Below are positions 8,828-16,407 of a stretch of DNA of 64,000 nucleotides, one piece after another. The position numbers and the translations under genes are program-made. Under the pieces are notes generated by a model, which was not told where the DNA came from, ran no database searches, and saw nothing but the letters and a program-made list of their open reading frames with translations. The number at the start of each line of letters is the position of its first letter. The stretch's first letter is position 1. This DNA is from Leptospiraceae bacterium (GTDB lineage Bacteria; Spirochaetota; Leptospiria; Leptospirales; Leptonemataceae), in contig JAOACE010000005.1 of assembly GCA_026418015.1 (NCBI GenBank), positions 1 through 64,000 on the forward strand. The letters are read 5' to 3'.

Positions 8828-8961
8828 TAAGAATGCAATCTTTTATAAAGTTTTATTAAGTAAAGCAATAATTAAAGAAATTATTGTTGAATTTTTTACT
8901 ACAATAGAAAATATTAATTATAAAGATAGATCTATATCGATAATTAAAAATAGGAATAACT

Positions 8962-9348
8962 ATGAACATAGAAGAAATAAAAAAAGACGCAAAACTTTTA
9001 AAATTTTCGAGAGGGCAGAAAATATACGAAGATAAAAGTTATTTGTCAGATATAAAAATATTTTATATTTTAAAAGGAGAAGTTATTTTAAGAAAAAAAT
9101 ATACGCCTTTAGTCAAAGAAGAATTCCATCTTAAGGAAGGGGATTGGTTAGGGATACTAGAATTATATACTAGTAAGATAAGGATTACAGAAGCAGAAGC
9201 TTTAACAGATGTGGAGCTATTGGGGTTTGATAAAATTACCTTTGAGAGAATCTTAGTTAGTAATATACAAATATCATTAAAGGTTATTAGAATGTTAAGC
9301 CAAATTCTAAGAAAAGCAAACGAAAGAATTAAATCACTACCAGAATAA
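8962..9348 (+). CDS. Single-domain cyclic-nucleotide-binding-like protein, degenerate cassette
   Basis: A 128-aa protein that is only a cNMP-binding (CRP/PKA-type) beta-barrel domain: FSRGQKIYED, IFYILKGEVILR, FHLKEGDWLGILEL and a C-terminal helix. The phosphate-binding cassette, normally FGE(x)nPR(S/T)A, reads WLGILELYTSKIRITEAEA and lacks the key Glu and the Arg-Ser/Thr-Ala part, so ligand binding is doubtful. No DNA-binding HTH or catalytic domain is present. AGGA eight bases before the ATG serves as ribosome binding site. It is the first gene of a run of four collinear genes ending with a PP2C phosphatase. It may act as a protein-protein adaptor; that is inference. Confidence 0.8.
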   Translation: MNIEEIKKDAKLLKFSRGQKIYEDKSYLSDIKIFYILKGEVILRKKYTPLVKEEFHLKEGDWLGILELYTSKIRITEAEALTDVELLGFDKITFERILVSNIQISLKVIRMLSQILRKANERIKSLPE

Positions 9349-9352
9349 TAAT

Positions 9353-9802
9353 ATGAAGATCTCAAATCATGATTACGATTTATTAAAGCTTGGTTTCGAA
9401 GGGGAACAAGCAATCACTAATGAATTGTTTTATAAGTACGGTAAGACTTACGAACCTAAACAAATTATAATTCGAGAAGGAGAATTTGGTAAGGATGTTT
9501 ATTTAATCATTTCAGGAAAAGTGATTGTTGCAGAGAGGTTAAGTAACTCAAAAAAATATAAAATGTTAGCCACATTGGGACCTGGGGAAATTTTTGGAGA
9601 AATGGCATTATTAGATGGACAGCCACGTTCAGCGACATTAGTAGCTGCAAGTCCATGTAAGATTCTTGTATTAAGTCCAGAAAATTTCGAAAAGGTTTTT
9701 AAAACTCATCCCCGTTGGGCATTAAAAATCTTGGCTGCTCTAACGAAAAGAATACAAAATGCATTTGAACAAATAGAATCCTATTATCAAGGTAAAAAAT
9801 AG
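9353..9802 (+). CDS. Single-domain cyclic-nucleotide-binding protein, intact cassette
   Basis: A 149-aa stand-alone cNMP-binding domain. Its phosphate-binding cassette GEIFGEMALLDGQPRSATLVA is canonical, with the Glu that binds the ribose 2'-OH and the Arg that binds the cyclic phosphate, so it should bind cAMP or cGMP. The upstream strands IIIREGEFGKDVYLIISGKVIV also fit the family. The C-terminal helix (ALKILAALTKRIQNAFEQIE) probably moves on ligand binding; there is no HTH, so it is not a CRP regulator. It begins four bases after the previous gene, and the partner is probably encoded in the same operon. Confidence 0.9.
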   Translation: MKISNHDYDLLKLGFEGEQAITNELFYKYGKTYEPKQIIIREGEFGKDVYLIISGKVIVAERLSNSKKYKMLATLGPGEIFGEMALLDGQPRSATLVAASPCKILVLSPENFEKVFKTHPRWALKILAALTKRIQNAFEQIESYYQGKK

Positions 9803-9804
9803 TT

Positions 9805-10833
9805 GTGACATTAAAAAAATGGATATTAAGATCCATTCCTTTACTAACTCTATTAAAAGAATGGGCAAAAACACGTGATTTAATTTTACTAGAAGAAAAT
9901 CAATTTTCTTCGCATATAAAAAAGTTGCTCCATCAAAATAGAATTGGTATTTATCCTACAAATACTTTACTTGTTGATTATAAAAACTATCATACCTGTT
10001 TATTTGCAAAAGAAGAAAGATTATCGAATAATTTAATTCAAGATTATATACAAGAACTCGAAGAGTTTTTGTATAGTTGTGGCAGAAATAAAGAAGATTT
10101 TGATTTGATTAAAATTGTTTCCTCCGAAAAAATTCTAGAGAATCGAACTTTCTTTCCCTTATTTTTTCTGATTTGGAAACCAGAAAAACCATTATTAGAA
10201 CAATTTTTGTCTGGAAACTATCAAGATACTATCAAATACAATCAAAATTCTAAATTGATAAAAAAAGTAAAAGAAGACTTTTATGTAAATTATCACGAAA
10301 ATGTAGAAGGTTATTATAATCTAAAAAAAATAGAATTTAATAAAAATCAATATTTATATAAATACTTTATAAAAAAAATATACGATAAATACATTGTTTT
10401 ATTTTTAGCAGAAAAACGCGAAGATTTTAAATTGGAATATTTTAAAAACTTAGTAGAATTTTATGTTTATTCCGATCGTCCTGTATTAAAATTCGAAGAA
10501 TATTTAAGAAATGTAAATCCTCTAAACAAATCGATTATTCTATTAGAATTAAAACAAAACGGAAACTGGAAAGGGATTTTTTATAATTGTATATCCTTAT
10601 TTTATAGAAATCGTAAACAAAAACTATCTATTTTACCAAATTATCAAAAAAGCAGAAAATACATTCAATTAGCTAACTTTTACCCCGAAGATTTTATCAT
10701 ACTTCTGCCAACAATAAAAAGTATAAATGATAAACCTAAATTTCCCATTAGTGAACAAGAAGTTTCTAAAGAATTAGAAAACTATAATCCAGGAAAAGCA
10801 TTACTCATCGGATATAAAAAAAATGAACATTAG
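9805..10833 (+). CDS. Unrecognised 342-aa protein in cNMP/phosphatase operon
   Basis: I do not recognise this family. It starts with GTG two bases after the cNMP-binding gene and overlaps the phosphatase gene by 11 bases, so it is surely part of the same operon. The N-terminal 20 residues are amphipathic (WILRSIPLLTLLKEWAK); no signal peptide or transmembrane helix is clear, so it is probably cytoplasmic. The protein is rich in Lys, Tyr and Asn. Near the C-terminus, ANFYPEDFIILLPTIKS and the preceding strand SIILLELKQ weakly resemble the end of a GGDEF domain with its catalytic signature lost. That resemblance is a hint, not a call; a structure prediction would decide it. Confidence 0.85.
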   Translation: MTLKKWILRSIPLLTLLKEWAKTRDLILLEENQFSSHIKKLLHQNRIGIYPTNTLLVDYKNYHTCLFAKEERLSNNLIQDYIQELEEFLYSCGRNKEDFDLIKIVSSEKILENRTFFPLFFLIWKPEKPLLEQFLSGNYQDTIKYNQNSKLIKKVKEDFYVNYHENVEGYYNLKKIEFNKNQYLYKYFIKKIYDKYIVLFLAEKREDFKLEYFKNLVEFYVYSDRPVLKFEEYLRNVNPLNKSIILLELKQNGNWKGIFYNCISLFYRNRKQKLSILPNYQKSRKYIQLANFYPEDFIILLPTIKSINDKPKFPISEQEVSKELENYNPGKALLIGYKKNEH

Positions 10834-11824
10834 AAAATTTATATTAAACTTTAAATTAGATTTATTAATCAATATTATTTCGCTGATTTTATTCCTTCTA
10901 TTTATATTCATAGTATTTTTTAGGATAAATCATTCAATAGACTTACTTGTTTGGATAATAGGTCTATCGATAGTTTTTGTGACTTTTGCAATCCAATTAC
11001 TCAAAATATATTATCGATTTGTTATTGCGAAGAGTAGAAGATTAAACAAATTGATAAAAAATTTATACGAAAACGAAAAGACCTTTATTAGATTAAAACA
11101 ACAAGTAGAAAGAGAATTAATATTAGCAAGAAAAACTCAAAGAAAATTAATTCCCGAAAAGAACATAGAAAAAAATAATTATAAATTTATTTTAAAATAT
11201 GTTCCTGCTCAAGAAATTGGCGGTGATTATTGCGAAATTTTCGAAATTGATGAAGATCATATGGGATTTGTCGTTGCAGATGTATCGGGACATGGAATTG
11301 CATCTGCTCTTATTTCTTCTATGATTAAAATGGTTTGTACATTATCAAAAGATTTGTTGATTGAACCTCATCTATTTTTAAAATATATTAACTATTATTT
11401 GTATGATAAAATTGGTGGTCATTTTTTAACGATGATAGCTGGTGTGTTGAATACAAAAAATCATTTTTTGAAAGTGGCAAATTCTGGTCATTGTTTACCT
11501 ATTTTAATAGATTCCCATCAAAAAACAATTTCTACTCTTGAAATTTATGGAATGTGTATGGGAGTCTATCCAGATTTGGACTATAATTCGATAGTAATTC
11601 CCTTACAAAAAGGCAATAGAGTGTTATTTTTTACTGATGGTATTACAGAAACAGTTTATAAAGATGATGAACTCTATGGTGAAGAACGTCTAATAAAAAA
11701 ATTGTACGAATGTATGGAAAACAACTTAGAAGAATGCATAGAAAAAATACTTTTAGATGTTTTGTATCATAGGCAACAAGAATCGGATGATATAGCTATC
11801 TTATTTTTCGAGAAGATTAAATAA
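10823..11824 (+). CDS. Membrane PP2C/SpoIIE-type serine phosphatase
   Basis: Two N-terminal transmembrane helices (about residues 14-34 and 42-62), a coiled-coil linker (70-105) with the family-typical RELILARKTQRKLIP, and a SpoIIE/PP2C catalytic domain (110-330). Metal-binding motifs are present: IGGDYCEIF, VVADVSGHGIASAL, NSGHCLPIL, FFTDGITET and ESDDIAILF. RsbU-like phosphatases dephosphorylate anti-anti-sigma (STAS) proteins in partner-switching pathways. It is the last gene of the four-gene run with the two cNMP sensors, which may control it. No STAS or RsbW gene lies beside it. The 3' end overlaps the convergent hydrolase gene by eight bases. Confidence 0.92.
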   Translation: MNIRKFILNFKLDLLINIISLILFLLFIFIVFFRINHSIDLLVWIIGLSIVFVTFAIQLLKIYYRFVIAKSRRLNKLIKNLYENEKTFIRLKQQVERELILARKTQRKLIPEKNIEKNNYKFILKYVPAQEIGGDYCEIFEIDEDHMGFVVADVSGHGIASALISSMIKMVCTLSKDLLIEPHLFLKYINYYLYDKIGGHFLTMIAGVLNTKNHFLKVANSGHCLPILIDSHQKTISTLEIYGMCMGVYPDLDYNSIVIPLQKGNRVLFFTDGITETVYKDDELYGEERLIKKLYECMENNLEECIEKILLDVLYHRQQESDDIAILFFEKIK

Positions 11825-12986
11825 TCTGATGCAGAATATTTCTTAACTCCGCAGAAGGTATAATCTGTAAATGGGATGTTCCATTGATTATGCTAATATT
11901 TTTTTCGCTAATGTCTTCGTTATGGAAACTTAGACTTGGTTCTTCTATTAATCCATCTCCTAACCAAGGGGACCACATAGAATTATTTTCTGTTATTAGG
12001 GAATAAATTTTGTTTATTTTGTATTGTTTAAAGATTTCTTTTTCCTTTTGTAAAAATTGTTTAGAAAATAATATGCTATTGTCAAAATCATTGATTATCT
12101 TAAAGTTTTCGTCTGTTAGAATTTTTAGTATTTTGATGGATGTTTTTGGATCATACTTATATAAAAAACCTGCCCATAAAATAAATCGTTCTAATTTTAC
12201 ACCAAGTTCAGGAGAATTGATCATAATCAAATTATAAAATTTATTTATAAAGAAATCATTATAATAATTTATTAAGTATCTTATAATATAATTGCCTGTA
12301 CTAAAAGCAATCACATTGAATTGTATTTTTTTTTCTAAATTATCAAAAATATCTTTTAGGATTGAATAAAAAATTTGGCTATTTTCTTGAATCGTTTTGG
12401 CGGGATCAAACTGGAATTTGATGGTATAAATATTCTTATTTTTTAATAAGTTATCTATGGTAGTTTGATTCTGGTATGTACTTTCCCAAATGGTTTCGTC
12501 CGATAACAATGGAGGAATTAATAAAAATACGCTTTTATAGTTCAATTCTTGAATTTCTTGAACTACTCTTTCTGTTGATAAAATATTGCCATTGTTTTTT
12601 ATAAAAACATCAAAATATTCTGATGTTAAGAGTTTATCACTAAATAGCGAAGGTAAGAATATTTCGTTAAATAGGCTTTTCGTTAAAGATGGTTCAAAAG
12701 GTTGTATAATATCGATAATATTGCTAAGAAATTCAGAATAATAATACAACAGCGTTAACAAAGATTCTTGAGAAATGTTTTTGATCTGCTCTATGTTTTT
12801 TACGATTTCATTCGAAAATAAATGATGAAAATATTCTTTTAGGTTTGGATGATCACTAATATCTACCAACTGCTTTTCTACAAACATTAAAGAATTAACA
12901 ATTAATTCTCTTATTTGAAAAAAAATTTGTTCTGTTACTTTTCCATAGATAAGAGAAATATCTTGGATAAATTGATTTCTTTCCAT
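11817..12986 (-). CDS. Alpha/beta hydrolase, PHB-depolymerase/lipase-like
   Basis: A 389-aa protein with an all-helical N-terminal extension (about residues 1-125) and an alpha/beta-hydrolase domain. The nucleophile elbow is VIAFSTGNYIIRYL (A-F-S-T-G, a variant of G-x-S-x-G). The acid residue is probably in WLGDGLIEEPS and the His in GTSHLQIIPS, in the right order and spacing for a lipase or PGAP1-like esterase. FQFDPAKTIQENS and INSPELGVKL also fit such enzymes. No signal peptide, so it is likely cytoplasmic. The substrate is unknown. It is convergent with, and overlaps, the phosphatase gene. Confidence 0.75.
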   Translation of the reverse strand: MERNQFIQDISLIYGKVTEQIFFQIRELIVNSLMFVEKQLVDISDHPNLKEYFHHLFSNEIVKNIEQIKNISQESLLTLLYYYSEFLSNIIDIIQPFEPSLTKSLFNEIFLPSLFSDKLLTSEYFDVFIKNNGNILSTERVVQEIQELNYKSVFLLIPPLLSDETIWESTYQNQTTIDNLLKNKNIYTIKFQFDPAKTIQENSQIFYSILKDIFDNLEKKIQFNVIAFSTGNYIIRYLINYYNDFFINKFYNLIMINSPELGVKLERFILWAGFLYKYDPKTSIKILKILTDENFKIINDFDNSILFSKQFLQKEKEIFKQYKINKIYSLITENNSMWSPWLGDGLIEEPSLSFHNEDISEKNISIINGTSHLQIIPSAELRNILHQII

Positions 12987-13038
12987 ATTTTTATTATAAT
13001 TAAATTCCTATCTTTTTTCTAATCAAGAAAAAAATCTA

Positions 13039-14343
13039 TTAAATCTTTTCTTTTGAGCTTAAAAATAATACAATATATCCTAATGTACCACTGATCAAAG
13101 AACCTAATAATATACCTAATCGTGCTTGATCTAAATAAATATTGTCTGTATAAGAAAGATTATTGATAAAAAGAGACATGGTAAAACCTACACCTGCTAA
13201 AAAACCAATACCTACGATTTGCTTAAAGTTCGAATTAGTTGGTAGATCTGCTTTAAATAGATATAAAATTAAATATGTTCCTAAGATTACTCCAATAAAT
13301 TTTCCTAATATGAGAGATGTGGCAATCGATATAGATAAATCTCCAAAGGTATCGGGACGAATCATTACTCCTGCATTCGCGAAGGCAAACACTGGCATGA
13401 TAAAATAACTAACAAAACCATGCAATCGATGTTCTAATTTCTGAATCGGAGATTGGATTGCTTCTAAACTTGTATTTAAATTTTCTAGTATATGGTATTG
13501 TTGTTTAGTTAATAGGATTTCTTTTTCTCTTTGGTTGTTTGTATGGAACTTATGTTTCGCATCTTCGAGAATTTTCACAAATTGCAGGATTTCTACTTTG
13601 GGTTTAGCTGGTATGGTAAAAGCCAATATCACTGCTGCAATCGTGGGATGGATTCCTGCTTTTAAAAATAATAACCATAATAGAATTCCAAAAACTACAT
13701 AAGGTGCAATCTTTGTAATGTTTAAAAGATTCAAAAAGATCAATCCCAATAGCACTATTAGAGAAATACCAATCAAAATTAAATTTACATTACTCGAATA
13801 AAAAATTGCAATTACTATAACAGCTCCGATATCGTCTATAATGGCAAAAGCGGTCAAAAATATTTTTAAAGATACAGGAACTCTATTTCCTAATAATTTT
13901 AATATACCAAGAGAAAATGCAATATCTGTTGCCATAGGAATTGCCCAGCCAGAAAGAGCTTCTTTTTCTATCAAAAAGAAAAAGAGTGCAGGCAGAAGCA
14001 TTCCACCAATAGCAGCACCTATCGGTAGTACTGCTTGATTCCATTGCGAAAGTTCACCTACAAGAATTTCTCTTTTAATTTCTAAACCAACCAGAAAGAA
14101 AAAGATTGCCATTAATCCATCGTTAATCCATAAAATCAATGGTTTATCTAAACGAAAGTTTTCGAACCCTATGGTTAAATGAATATTCCAAAAAGAAAAA
14201 TAAGCTTCTGCTAAGGGGGAATTCGAAACAATCAACGCAATAAATGTTACAAAAATTAATAATATACCTGCGGATGCTTCGTATTGAAAAAATTTTTCAT
14301 AACTTGCAGCGAAAAAATTCAAAGATTTTTTATAAAATTTCAT
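13039..14343 (-). CDS. nhaA: Na+/H+ antiporter NhaA
   Basis: An integral inner-membrane antiporter that exports Na+ in exchange for protons. It shows NhaA signatures: FFFLVGLEIKREILVGELS, PMATDIAFSLGILKLLG and FLTAFAIIDDIGAVIVIAIFY, the last with the paired Asp residues that bind the ion. About 11-12 membrane segments are visible, with a hydrophilic cytoplasmic loop (about residues 255-310) between the two halves. The ORF track starts at 14379, but the ATG at 14343 gives the usual short N-terminus MKFYKKSLN before the first helix, so it is preferred. Neither start has a clear Shine-Dalgarno sequence. Confidence 0.95.
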   Translation of the reverse strand: MKFYKKSLNFFAASYEKFFQYEASAGILLIFVTFIALIVSNSPLAEAYFSFWNIHLTIGFENFRLDKPLILWINDGLMAIFFFLVGLEIKREILVGELSQWNQAVLPIGAAIGGMLLPALFFFLIEKEALSGWAIPMATDIAFSLGILKLLGNRVPVSLKIFLTAFAIIDDIGAVIVIAIFYSSNVNLILIGISLIVLLGLIFLNLLNITKIAPYVVFGILLWLLFLKAGIHPTIAAVILAFTIPAKPKVEILQFVKILEDAKHKFHTNNQREKEILLTKQQYHILENLNTSLEAIQSPIQKLEHRLHGFVSYFIMPVFAFANAGVMIRPDTFGDLSISIATSLILGKFIGVILGTYLILYLFKADLPTNSNFKQIVGIGFLAGVGFTMSLFINNLSYTDNIYLDQARLGILLGSLISGTLGYIVLFLSSKEKI

Positions 14344-14438
14344 GATTTTTTCAAAAAATAATAAATAATAAAAAAGCAAACCTAAAAATTTAAGAAATCA
14401 CTAAAAATGTTTGGTTCTAGAAAAATATCGTTTCTTTA

Positions 14439-14468
14439 TTGACAAATGTTCGATTCTTTTCTTAATAG
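14439..14468 (+). promoter_or_regulatory. Promoter candidate giving a leaderless transcript of the ADC-like gene
   Basis: TTGACA at 14439-14444 is followed after 17-18 bases by TTAATA/TAATAG at 14462-14468. A start site about six bases further on falls at the ATG at 14474. No Shine-Dalgarno sequence precedes this ATG, which fits a leaderless mRNA. The boxes are seen; the start site is predicted. Confidence 0.5.
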
Positions 14469-14473
14469 ATTTG

Positions 14474-15118
14474 ATGAAAAAACAAATTGTGCCACCACCA
14501 TGGAAATTAACTGGAAGAGGATACATTTTTGTATATAAATTTAATAAAAATTTTATACAAAATAATGGTTTTGTTAATACGGGTTCCAAATTAGAATTTG
14601 CAGGCGGTTTTGGTTCTGTCATGATTGTAGAATACAAAAATTCTGATGCTGGTCCATATGATGAACTTTTATTTATTCCAGGAAAAACAAAAATCCAAAA
14701 TAATACAAATTATAGTATTACAAAAATTTATGTTTCTACTCAGGTTAGTGTAGATAGTGGAAGAGAAAACTGGGGAATACCGAAAGAAATGGCGCATTTT
14801 AGTTTCGAAAATTTACATCAAAAACGAGAAATTATTCGCGTTGGTCGCGAAAAAGAAATATTTTTCGAAGCAGAAGTATCGCATTCTAATTTTTATTTTC
14901 CTATTACAACACGATTGTTACCAATTGTGCTTCAGCAATTCTATAATCATCAACTTTACTTCACTCAGTTTAAGGGTAGTGGACGTGCAACTTTTGCAAA
15001 AATTCATCAAATTAATATAATACCCAATTTTTTCCCACCGGTGGGAAAAGCTCTTTTTGGTTTATATGTTGATCCTTTCGAATTAGAGTTTCCCGTACCA
15101 ACTATAAAGAATTTGTAG
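14474..15118 (+). CDS. Acetoacetate-decarboxylase-like protein
   Basis: A 214-aa protein with the acetoacetate decarboxylase (ADC) superfamily layout: an N-terminal VPPPWKLTGRGYIFVYKF strand, the mid-section GSVMIVEYKNSDAGPYDELLFIPG, and SGRENWGIPKEMAHF, where the Lys of PK corresponds to the Schiff-base lysine (Lys115 in the clostridial enzyme). The following residue, Lys116 in true ADC, which tunes the pKa, is Glu here, so it may not be a decarboxylase; many ADC-like proteins are uncharacterised. The start at 14474 is used because the sequence before it in the ORF track overlaps the promoter. It lies five bases before an SRPBCC-type gene, so the two are probably cotranscribed. Confidence 0.78.
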   Translation: MKKQIVPPPWKLTGRGYIFVYKFNKNFIQNNGFVNTGSKLEFAGGFGSVMIVEYKNSDAGPYDELLFIPGKTKIQNNTNYSITKIYVSTQVSVDSGRENWGIPKEMAHFSFENLHQKREIIRVGREKEIFFEAEVSHSNFYFPITTRLLPIVLQQFYNHQLYFTQFKGSGRATFAKIHQINIIPNFFPPVGKALFGLYVDPFELEFPVPTIKNL

Positions 15119-15123
15119 TAACT

Positions 15124-15594
15124 ATGTCCATCAAATTTGTTTGTAAATCGCAATTTGCTTGCAGTGTAGAGAAGCTTTTTTCCTTCCACGAATCCAAAGA
15201 AGGGTTTGATACACTTGTTGGTCTAGAAAAAGGTGTAAAAGTCCTACAAAAACCCAATTCACTCGATGTAGGAGAACGAGCCATCTTGCTGGTAGAATTG
15301 TTTCCGTTTTATAAAGTATTATGGATTGCAGAACATATAGATTACAGAAAAAATGAATTGTTTCAAGATACACAAATCGAAGGACCATTCAAGAAATTTG
15401 TTCACACACATATTTTTCTAAAAGATGGAGATAATTCGATTTTATCGGACGAAATTGAGTTAGATTTTTATTTTTTGCCCCTTTCGAAATTTATTCTTCT
15501 ACAGAAACTAAAAAATCAATTTTTAAACCGACATAGAATCACAGCAGAGAAATTAAACACAACTTATAAAAATCTCTATTGTGGTTTTTTATAA
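15124..15594 (+). CDS. SRPBCC (START-like) ligand-binding domain protein
   Basis: A 156-aa protein with the SRPBCC pattern: an N-terminal strand FVCKSQFACSVEKLFSFHES, a repeated long-strand core, DTQIEGPFKKFVHTHIFLKDGDNSILSDEIEL, and a C-terminal long helix. These domains form a deep hydrophobic pocket for lipids or polyketides. It begins five bases after the ADC-like gene, a pairing that suggests both act on the same small hydrophobic compound. Its end overlaps the convergent peptidase-like gene by six bases. No catalytic residue can be named. Confidence 0.7.
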   Translation: MSIKFVCKSQFACSVEKLFSFHESKEGFDTLVGLEKGVKVLQKPNSLDVGERAILLVELFPFYKVLWIAEHIDYRKNELFQDTQIEGPFKKFVHTHIFLKDGDNSILSDEIELDFYFLPLSKFILLQKLKNQFLNRHRITAEKLNTTYKNLYCGFL

Positions 15595-16407
15595 TGGTAA
15601 GGGCGTTATATGAAATACTCTTTGATTTGCTTCCCAGATAACATAGAGTTTTTTTTCTTCTTGAAGTTCTAACAGTACCTCTGCAAGGATGGATTGTAGT
15701 TGTCTTCTTAGGCTTCCTCCTAATATATAGCCATGATGGTTTAAATCGCTCTCGCATTGTTTTTTGGTATCGTTTTTAGGATTATCGCATAGGGATTTTA
15801 AATCAACAAAGAATTCATCCATAAAAATATCTAAGCTGATTCCATAAGAATGTGTGGAATTATCGATAGCATTCCTGTTTTTTGATTTTAATTCTTCTTG
15901 ATAGTTTTCTGGACGAAGTAAAGAAGAAATTGCTAATTTAACAACGATTGGATATTCATTAAAACGAATTTTTTCGTTGAATCGCTTACTGATTTCTATC
16001 AATATAGGTACAAAGTCTTTGTAGAAATAACGATGTTTATCAGGAACATTGTAAAAAAAATAATAAGTTCGGATTTCTGGATTATCGATAGATGTATAAA
16101 AATTGGGGTTAATTTCTTCTGTGGACTTGATTATCGAGAGACCTAGTTTTTTTGCAATTTCTATGTGAAAGGGATATAAATACTTTCTTAGGTTTTGTTT
16201 TTTTTCTTGGTTTAACCAGTCTTCGAAAATTGGAAAATTTTGATAGATATGTTGATAGAATTTTTTCGAAATGCTGATCTTTTTTTCTATCATTCCTTGT
16301 TGAATCTTTACAGTTTCTTTTATTTGTAAATATTTATAAATAATTATAACTATTGATATAAGCAAAACAACAATTGTTAACAAATAAAAAATATTTTTTC
16401 TATTCAT
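15589..16407 (-). CDS. Membrane-anchored M15-like (DUF5715-type) peptidase domain protein
   Basis: A 272-aa protein with one N-terminal transmembrane helix (IFYLLTIVVLLISIVIIIYKYL) and a periplasmic domain. SSLLRPENYQEELK, NSTHSYGISLDIFM and a C-terminal EANQRVFHITPLP reproduce the M15 D,D-carboxypeptidase zinc-site pattern (S-x-H-x-x-G-x-x-x-D, then Glu and His). It resembles the DUF5715 group. The likely substrate is a peptidoglycan stem peptide. The start overlaps the end of the upstream 7TMR-DISM gene by eight bases, so the two are translated together, which suggests the sensor and the peptidase are functionally linked. Confidence 0.72.
   Translation of the reverse strand: MNRKNIFYLLTIVVLLISIVIIIYKYLQIKETVKIQQGMIEKKISISKKFYQHIYQNFPIFEDWLNQEKKQNLRKYLYPFHIEIAKKLGLSIIKSTEEINPNFYTSIDNPEIRTYYFFYNVPDKHRYFYKDFVPILIEISKRFNEKIRFNEYPIVVKLAISSLLRPENYQEELKSKNRNAIDNSTHSYGISLDIFMDEFFVDLKSLCDNPKNDTKKQCESDLNHHGYILGGSLRRQLQSILAEVLLELQEEKKLYVIWEANQRVFHITPLPL

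Noticed and set aside
9353-9802. CRP-type transcription factor
   Set aside because: The protein ends after the cNMP domain and its C-terminal helix; there is no helix-turn-helix.
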